From: Nageia nagi
Lineage: Eukaryota; Pinophyta
Length of the DNA: 64,000 nucleotides
Assembly: GCA_050084985.1 (NCBI GenBank)
Contig: JBITNC010000001.1
Location: forward strand, 132,618,001-132,682,000
Direction: 5' to 3'
Shown here: positions 56,734-64,000 of the stretch, in pieces
How the letters are laid out: each line of letters begins with the position of its first letter
Position numbering within the stretch: position 1 is the stretch's first letter
The notes under the pieces: model-generated
What the model was told of the DNA's origin: nothing
The model's database searches: none
The model's input: the letters and a program-made list of their open reading frames with translations, nothing else
Made by a program: the position numbers and the translations under genes

Positions 56734-56908
56734 GGCTAGAAATTAAACAAGTTCTATTTTTAAAACACTTGGCAAATTGATATTAGTGCTATCCAAAACC
56801 CTAGAGTTTTTGATGCAACTAGTGAAGGATAACATAATGTATCAAAGAGAAGGCATGTTCATTTATTATACCTAAATAATAATAATAATATTAAATTAAG
56901 GTTATTTA
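56734..56908 (-). other. T1 leader, decayed primer site and inner end of 5' LTR
   Basis: Matches 11970-12150. The LTR inner end lies at about 56863; the primer site is too decayed to read. E2b has cut the LTR at ATTTA. Confidence 0.7.
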
Positions 56909-57344
56909 TGTTGGAAATTGTAATGTAATATTTCTCTTTAATATAAATTCACTTAATGCTTAAAGTATCTTTAGATACCTTAAAGCATTAAAGGAATACA
57001 ACTAGAAAGAGGAATAAATATAGAAATACCTTTAACTTTACCCTTGGGTAAAAGGAAGGTTAAAGGGTGGATTAGTTATTATAAATAGAGAGTCACTCCT
57101 CTCATTATGTAATTTAATCAAACTTGATAAAGCATGGTAATGCTTATCTTGAGAATTTGTAAGAGAGTTATCTTCTAAGAAAGTAATAGAATGATGGTTC
57201 AAAGTGGATGTAATTCCAAGAGATGGAGAAACCACTATAAATCATGTGTTATATTTTGCATGATATTAGTATATGGATGAATGGTAGATTTTTTAGAGAA
57301 ACTTCAAGGAGATCTTGGTTATATGGAATCCTTCAATTCCATCA
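56909..57344 (+). repeat. E2b 5' LTR
   Basis: Starts TGTTGGAAATTGTAATG and ends CAATTCCATCA. TATAAATAGAGAG at 57079 is a good TATA box, also present in E2a as TATTTATAAG on the opposite strand. Confidence 0.92.
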
Positions 57345-57346
57345 AG

Positions 57347-57360
57347 TGGTATCAAAGCCA
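57347..57360 (+). promoter_or_regulatory. E2b primer binding site
   Basis: TGGTATCAAAGCCA, one mismatch from the tRNA-iMet site TGGTATCAGAGC over twelve bases. Confidence 0.88.
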
Positions 57361-57804
57361 TTCTTAGAGTCTCCGCTTCAACAACCTTGAAGGTCCATTC
57401 CTCTTCTCTTCCATCAAGTGTTGAGGTAAAAAGTTTTGAAGGTATAATTTGCCTCTACTCATCAAATTTTTTCTTTAATCACTAACCTTTTTGTTGGTAT
57501 CTTGATGATGAGCTTAAGTCTAGCTAAATTTGATTACAAAACATGTTAGTTCAATTTTTACTATGCATTATTTTTTTTTTCTAACAATTTTTTAGTTGCA
57601 ATTTTTCAATAAAATTGCTTAATGTGTAGTAACAATATGCAAATTTTAAGTAAATTTTCTCAAAATGAGTTGTTATAGCTTAAAATTGCAAGTTTCTATT
57701 TAGTATAAAAAAAGTTAAGAGTCTTGCAAATTTTTTGATTTTACAACACTGCTATAATGCTATTGCATAATTTTTCTTTTACAATAAGTTTGTAAAAATT
57801 AATG

Positions 57805-58035
57805 TGCATGCATGATTTCATGCATGCAAAATTTGGTTGCACAATTTGGTTCCATGCAAAATCTATTTAAAAAATTAGAATAAAGTCTATTATTATTTTT
57901 AGTTGTATGCATGAAAAAAAGAAGAAGCATGCATTATTGCATGCATGAGAAAAAAGAAAAAAGAAAAAAGCATGCATTATTGCATGCATAAAAAAAAGCA
58001 TGCATGAAAAAAATCATGCATTATTGCATGCATGC
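57805..58035 (+). repeat. Cluster of CATGCATG (RY-type) palindromes in E2b
   Basis: About ten CATGCA boxes, mostly as GCATGCATTATTGCATGCAT repeats that can fold back, separated by A-rich runs. CATGCA is the RY motif bound by seed B3 factors. The matching part of E2a seems to be deleted. Confidence 0.8.
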
Positions 58036-60685
58036 ACAACCTATTAGAAAAATAAGGGAGAAGTTTAAAAAAAAAGTTTTTTTTTTTAAAAGAAGACAAT
58101 TCAAGTGCATGATAAGTTTGCGCTAACCTTTTATTTTCTCTAATATAATTTCAGTGAGAATCCTTTAAGAAAAACAACAACAAAAGAGGCAAGTTTTTTT
58201 TTTTAAAAGGAATAGTAAAGGATTTTAAAAAGGGAAAACTTTTTTTTTTTTTAAAAAAGGGGCATATTATCCATTTTTTAGCATATAGAATATGGATTTT
58301 TTCTAAAAAAAGGTAAATGGGATATGATTTTCTAAAAAGTAAACATTTCTATTGAATTATCCTATATTTACTAATTTTTGCCATGTGGTAGTAAGTGTTA
58401 ATATCAATTTTTAAAGTTTTGGTAAAGTATTTAAATACAAATGACACTAGTTAGTTAAACTTACCATGTGCAAAATGTTGTTTTCCCACTTCATGAAAAG
58501 GAATGTGATATTTCTTAAATTTTCTAAATCCTATATGAAAATTATAACTTTGATCTATTTTTTAATGGCTTTTTTAAGTAATAATGTTGCAAATATAGTA
58601 TTTGATAAGTACCAAAATCTTTTCTTAAAGTTTTGAATAAATTTTTAAGTTAAAATACTATGATAATTTGCAAATCGTATGCCTTGTTTGGTATTTTTTT
58701 TAAAGAAAATGATCAAAGTTAATTTACAAAGCAATTAATTGCAACTATTATTATGCAATAGTTTTTTGCAAGTATTGTAATTTATTTACAAATAACATTG
58801 GACATATAAAAATCAATTTAATTGATAACATTAATTGATAATATCCAATATATTAATAATTAAATTTGCACAATGTTAAAATGTAAACTTGTGGATGTGC
58901 ATTATGAAAATTTGTCTAAATTTTTTATGCACTATCCTTTGGTTGCAAATTAAGATTAATTTATATGGCATAAAGATTTATTATGTGCATTGAACTATGA
59001 ATTGGAATTTGTTATAACAATGGTCAATATGGAAATTTTTGAACTTACAAAGTAATAATGTTATGCACATCATTGTGTAAGATTTCTTCAAACATTACTA
59101 TCCTCATTAATTATGCATATTATTTTTATCCTAGTTGGATGGATTTTTTTTGTGTACACACATTCTTGTTGGAGTAGAGTTTGTAAACTTACTCAATATT
59201 GAATTTTTGTGCATTTTTTTATTGTAATATGCTTTAATTTTTTATGAAGTTACTCTTAAGGGGGAGTAAAATCTAATTATACTTTCATATTTTAGAAGAA
59301 TATCCATGTTTATGGATTATGCCATATTACTAGCAAAAATATAAAATCCAAGCATATTTGTATGAAAAAGTAAATTTTTTGATGGGACTTTATGTTTATT
59401 GTTCATTAAAAAAAGACTTCATTGATAAATTTATCCTCAAAAAGGAGTGAAGTAATGATTACTTCATCTTTAGGAGGGTTCTAACTATAAGTATTGGCTT
59501 GGCATTTTTGTGATGATTTATAGGGCATTGTTTATCATATTTTACTTTCATGTTGAAAAGTTAGATCCATGATGATGGATTGTTTGCCACATTGCTTATT
59601 GTAGTATATGGAGTGGTTAAAAAGGTTTTTTCTTCTTCATAAATATGTTCTTGGAGTGGTTAAAAAGGTTTGACCTTCTCCATGATTGTTGAATGGTGGA
59701 GTGTTTAAAAAGTTTTACCCTTCTTTTCATTGCAATCTTTAATGGAAATTGCATCCTTATTAGATGAATGCGATCTTTTCTCTTATATACATCTTAACTA
59801 GTAGCATAGTTAATATGACACCTTGACTCACTCTTCGTAAAGTCAAATTTATTTATTATGGCATCTTAGCTCACTCTTGGTAAAATCAAGTTTATTTATT
59901 ATGGCATCTTGGCTCACTTTTGGTAAAGTCAAGTTTATTTAGTATGTGATTTATGCTTTGTAAGTCTTGACTTTATGTTTGGTCAAGTTTGCATGTGTGG
60001 CTTAAAAATCTAAACTTGTGGTTTAGTTCTATTGTTTGTGATATGGTTAAGTTAACATGGTCACATAAGTATTTCTTTGGTGAAATTATCATCAAGAAGA
60101 AGAATTAGGTTATAAAATATTATGTTATGATGACATATTCATATACCTTCAAGAAATATAGAATAATGATCTAAAACAAATAAACATAAAAATCAATTTT
60201 TTTTTTTTAAAGATTGATGATATTTTTTATATCATTGGTTAAAAATGCATTAATATCACTTGGTTGATTGTGCATATGTGATGAATTGGTATATTTTATC
60301 AATTTATGGATGACATCTATCTTATATGTGTATATATGATGTATCTAGTTTATCTTATTTTTTTGAGTTGCTTATAGCTTGCAGGTTCTTCTTGAGATTA
60401 TAGGTTACTTCAAGTATGCAAGGTCATGGAGGCTCTTCATATCAATATATTGTTGAATGACTACTCTTGTACAAAGAAACCATTTTTTAGTTAATGATTG
60501 TATCATAAAACCATTTGTTAAAATGGTTAAGTAGTTGAGCCATTGCAGAACCATGTATATTCTATTACTTTCTTAAAGATGTAAAAAGTTCCCATATCTA
60601 GTTGTATCTCTTGGAGGAGAACTCTCTCTTACTTTCTCTTTCTTTATCTTTTTGACTCTCGACCCAATTTTACATTAAGAAGGAG
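58036..60685 (+). other. E2b internal non-coding region
   Basis: AT-rich. Repeats GGAGTGGTTAAAAAGGTTT (59608-59720) and CTTGRCTCACT..GGTAAARTCAAG (59820-59935) also occur in E2a in reverse. The purine tract TTAAGAAGGAG lies before the 3' LTR. Confidence 0.8.
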
Positions 60686-61153
60686 TGTTGAAAATTGTAA
60701 TGTATTATTGTGTAATATTTATTATGTAATATTTATCTTTAATATAAATTTATTTAATGCTTAAAATATCTTTAGATACCTTAAAATATTAAAAGAATAA
60801 AAATAAAAGAGGAATAAATATAGAAACACTTTTAACTTACCCTTGGGTAAAAAGAAGGTTAAAGGGTCGATTAGTTCTTATAAATAGAGAGGTGCTCCTC
60901 TCATCATGTAACTTGATCAAACTTAATCAAGCATGGTAATGCTTATCTTGAGAATTTGTAGGAGAGTTATCTTCTAAAAAAGTAATAGAATGATGGTTCA
61001 TAGTGGATGTACTTCCAAGAGATGGAGGAACCACTATACATTATGTGTAATCTTTTATGTAATTATTTATTACGTTAGTAAATGGATGAATGGTAGATTT
61101 GTTGAAGAAACTTCAAGGAGATCTTGGTTATATGGAATATTTCAATTCTATTA
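60686..61153 (+). repeat. E2b 3' LTR
   Basis: Starts TGTTGAAAATTG; the end has decayed to CAATTCTATTA. It has an extra ~30 nt near the start relative to the 5' LTR (ATTGTGTAATATTTATTATG). Confidence 0.9.
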
Positions 61154-61843
61154 ATTTACAATATATTCAATTAACCAATTTAACTATAAAATAATAGAAA
61201 AATGATAATATAGATAATAATAATGATCTATTTGATCTTAACCTATCAAAATTAGAAAATAAAAGATATAGAGCTACACTTTACTTATGATGATGATTGA
61301 AGGTGATATTTGGATGCAAGGGGATGAACAATGAGCTTCCTTGAAGAACGGAGCTCAAAATCCAACCTCAATGTAGCAACGATGCTAGGAACCCAACAAC
61401 TATGCTTGACTACCTTTCTAGTTTAGCCTCACCCTTAGCTTGATGTTATCATATTTTGTTACACAAAATACCTCTTGTAGATGTATAAGAGGTAGTAAGA
61501 GTGCAAAAATTAGAGTATAATAATTTCTAGAATTAATAGGTGGCATAAGAAACACTGGTCAATAATGACACTAGTAATTACCACCTATCAAGGATTTGAG
61601 AATGTGTAAGATCACATCATATCTATGACCATGCACACCCATATACCTTTATAGGTAATAGGTAGAGTGCCAAGGGTCCTCCTTAGGCTTATTATGATAC
61701 CAACCCACCTGTTACCATAAAATATAAAGATAGATGAGAGTGTATATTGATAAAGTCATTTATTTAATAAATTAAATGAATCATTTTGAATAAATAAAAA
61801 GGGGTATTTTAATTAAATTAAAATTTATTTTTAAGTTTTAATG
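61154..61843 (-). repeat. T1 5' LTR, outer part
   Basis: Aligns with 12155-12829. The outermost bases are decayed (ATTAAAACT for TGTTAACACC), so the end is placed by alignment only. Confidence 0.82.
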
Positions 61844-64000
61844 ATTGCCATAAGAAAAGGTAGATAGTTAGGGGTTATATCAACCTTATTATTTAGTAAG
61901 GAGGTTTTCAATTCAGTAAAAGTGATTTAAGGTCCACATTGTGTAAAGCTTAAAGAATAAATAAATTCTAAATGATATTTTTTCTTATTTTAATCTTAAA
62001 AATAAAATCACATATATTCTTGATATCAACTAAAAATAGAAGATAAGATAAAAAAACATTAATCACATGAAAGTGTAGGGCATATCTTAAGAGGTGGAAT
62101 GTGAAAAGGTATTTATCTTTGGGGAGGAGAATTAGTATCACATGGTGGTTGGGGCTAGAGAGTAGATGGGTAATCATGACCTAGAATGGTATCATGATAT
62201 TTAATCATAAGATTGAATTTCACATCAACAATCATGGAAACTTGAACCTTACAAGATGATAAATCCCTCATGTTTGTAGACATTAAAAAATAACACTTTT
62301 TGAATAAAATGATTTAATTGCATTGATAAGATTAATTCATGATGTTGCTTGATTTATAATATCTTATTGATAAAATAAATTCTAAAAAGCTAAATATTCT
62401 CTAAGGAGAAAATATTTCAAAAGAAGCTAAACTAACTTAAATGTTAAATAAAGTGCAAAAGTGGGTATTTAAACATATTAGAATTAAGTTGTAAAAGAGT
62501 TGTATAATATAATGCAAAATTAGAATTTGAATCTCTTGGCTCATTATTCACTTGCACACTTATGAAATTATGCTCTCACATTTTCTCCAAGGTTACTCAA
62601 GGGTTTGAAGGCTAAGGTTTGAATGATAATTCAAGGATTCCAAATTTTTGAATGATTTCCTACCACACCAAGCTTATGATCTTCATGCTACACCCATTGT
62701 GGTAATATTCTTGCAATGAATTTGATATTATATTGAAAATATAGTTGTATGCTCAAGGTTTTTGTAGGATTGAAGTCACTCTCACCATGGAAAAGCTTTG
62801 GAATATCAACACTTGTATCCTCCACTAAATATTATGTGCATTTAGTTTATTTGTTAGGATAAATCCATTATAATTTGCATTTCATCCATTTAATTTTAAT
62901 TGTTTATCAATACAAGCATTAATTGATGGTTTAAACACATTATTAGCCTTATGGGTATCTCCGGATCTTAGAGATCTTAGGATCTTTAACATTCTTAGGG
63001 TTTGAAGCATCCTTATGGTTTGAAACATAATTATTCTTAAATTATTAAAAGAACATATAGCCATATATGATTTATACAATTGGCATCCCTAATTTCATTA
63101 TCTTCATTGAATGGAGGCTAATGGGCTCACATTACCTTTTGGAGCAAGGGAAATCATTTCAAGCTCATTTAGGTATCTTAAGGGGCTTAAATTAGAGGTA
63201 TCCATATCTTGGTTAGATTTATTTATATATCCTTATCATTGTTCTCAAGTTTTGAAACATACTTTAAAGTTTGAAGCATTTCTTTTCAATAATCCTTAAT
63301 CATTCAAATTAAGGAAAGCATACATTATGTGTAATATTTAAAATCTTGTGTGAGCTAACATCTTATGTATGTTTAGAATACTAAAGCAAGGTTTTTTGGG
63401 TGCACATTAAATGGTGAACCTAATGTAAACACCAATTTCTACTTAGATTTAGTATTTTCTCAACTTTTTCAAGTTTTCACTTCAAATTTACATTTCTTAA
63501 TTTTTAAAGTTTACCCATCAAAAGTGAGTGAATTTGTAATTTTTTTAATATATTATAGGTAAATTTGAGTGATATTTGAACATTAAACCACCATAAAAGG
63601 GGAAAATCATATTTAAGAATTTTGAGGTTAAACACATCCATTTTCAACCAAGCACAGTCCCCACTATGCCTCATACTAAGCACATAATGCCTCAAAATAG
63701 AATTGAGTATTGCAGATTGAGTTTTGAAGTAAAAAATATGCATCAAATTAGGTGCACTATGCCTCATACACTGTACATCAAGTACACTACATCCTAGCCT
63801 AGGCATACTATGCCTTGAAACCAAAGCCTTAACTACATTATGCTTAATAAAAGCCTAAAATTTGATGTCTAGGTGGTACCTGATGTAATGCACCTCATAC
63901 CAGATGTATTGTGCCTCATTGATAGGCTAAAAACCACTTTTAAAAGGTAACAAATGCATTGCACCTTAATAGAGAGGGTGTTTTCTTAGAAAAAATTAAA
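61844..64000. other. Non-coding, nothing firmly recognised
   Basis: AT-rich. From 63650 to 63930 a degenerate TATGCCTCATAC or TGCACCTCATAC motif recurs about seven times, perhaps the edge of an old tandem repeat. The ORFs show no family pattern. Confidence 0.45.

Larger units (their letters stand above)
56909..61153 (+). mobile_element. E2b: non-coding LTR retrotransposon, plus strand
   Basis: LTRs of 436 and 468 nt and target duplication ATTTA (56904-56908 and 61154-61158). The T1 3' LTR at 12150 shows the empty site. The 3.3 kb internal region has no coding sequence, so this is a LARD-like non-autonomous element. E2a is its relative on the other strand. Confidence 0.92.
12103..61843 (-). 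mobile_element. T1: Tat-type Ty3/gypsy retrotransposon split by nested insertions
   Basis: Removing E2a, E3, E4 and E2b with one copy of each target duplication leaves about 8.6 kb in the order 5' LTR, leader, gag, protease, RT, RNase H, second RNase H, integrase, 3' untranslated region, 3' LTR. Continuity is direct: the RT at 52933 runs on at 26813 through a standard LRxL..RRFIAQL stretch, and the RNase H at 26527 runs on at 15804 through IYYI and KTLFDYE. All coding parts carry stops. T1 is the oldest layer of the nest. Confidence 0.9.

Noticed and set aside
61968-63824. Scattered frames of 60-106 residues on both strands
   Set aside because: Low-complexity AT-rich translations without motif or context.
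1-64000. tRNA, rRNA or organelle DNA insertions
   Set aside because: Apart from short primer sites complementary to tRNA ends, no cloverleaf, rRNA or organelle gene sequence was recognised by reading; a tRNA scan would settle it.

Overview
This window looks like intergenic DNA from a large, repeat-rich seed-plant genome. It is AT-rich. The only recognisable host-type genes are broken plant DC1 (Cys/His-rich C1) genes. Most of the rest is LTR retrotransposon: Ty3/gypsy elements of the Tat type (a second, 'archaeal-type' RNase H between RT and integrase), two other Ty3/gypsy elements, and a non-coding LTR family. The species cannot be named from the sequence. No functional single-copy host gene, tRNA or rRNA was seen.

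Layout. (1) 1-2718: decayed plus-strand Tat-type pol, cut by the window edge. (2) 2719-6779: AT-rich non-coding DNA with a possible LTR, a short tandem repeat and an AT microsatellite. (3) 6780-10430: a 1.82 kb tandem duplication; each unit begins with a ~155 nt near-perfect hairpin and carries minus-strand DC1 pseudogenes with an internal 409 nt duplication. (4) 10431-11830: nothing recognised. (5) 11832-61843: one minus-strand Tat-type element, here called T1, blown apart by nested insertions. Its 5' LTR is at 61.8 kb and its 3' LTR at 12.1 kb. Its own sequence totals about 8.6 kb over a 49.7 kb footprint. (6) 61844-64000: nothing recognised beyond a degenerate short motif.

Insertions in T1, each supported by two LTRs and a 5 bp target duplication: E2a (15805-26526, minus, non-coding family, in the RNase H); E3 (26814-48459, minus, Ty3/gypsy with a chromodomain-like end) and E4 (48465-52927, minus, Ty3/gypsy), both at the same AAAGA site in the RT/RNase H; and E2b (56909-61153, plus, same family as E2a, in the 5' LTR). 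Third layer: T4 (16500-24760, plus) sits inside E2a. It has a broken gag, no pol, an antisense gene for a plant mobile domain (PMD) protein with two introns, and long minisatellites. E5 (27194-43884, plus, 16.7 kb, Tat type) sits inside the 3' LTR of E3. It is the best preserved element: 892-residue gag, 1330-residue pol, integrase with two frameshifts, and an extra 412-codon sense ORF after pol.

How parts relate. T1, T4 and E5 share the same gag zinc-finger type; T1 and E5 share the pol order PR-RT-RNase H-aRNH-IN. E5 could once have supplied pol functions, while T4 and the E2 family would depend on others (inference). The most unusual items are the E5 extra ORF, which holds two diverged copies of one ~130-150-residue domain that I do not recognise; the antisense PMD gene of T4; the repeated GGACCG..CGGTCC palindromes; the double use of one insertion site; and the paired hairpins with a compensating base change.
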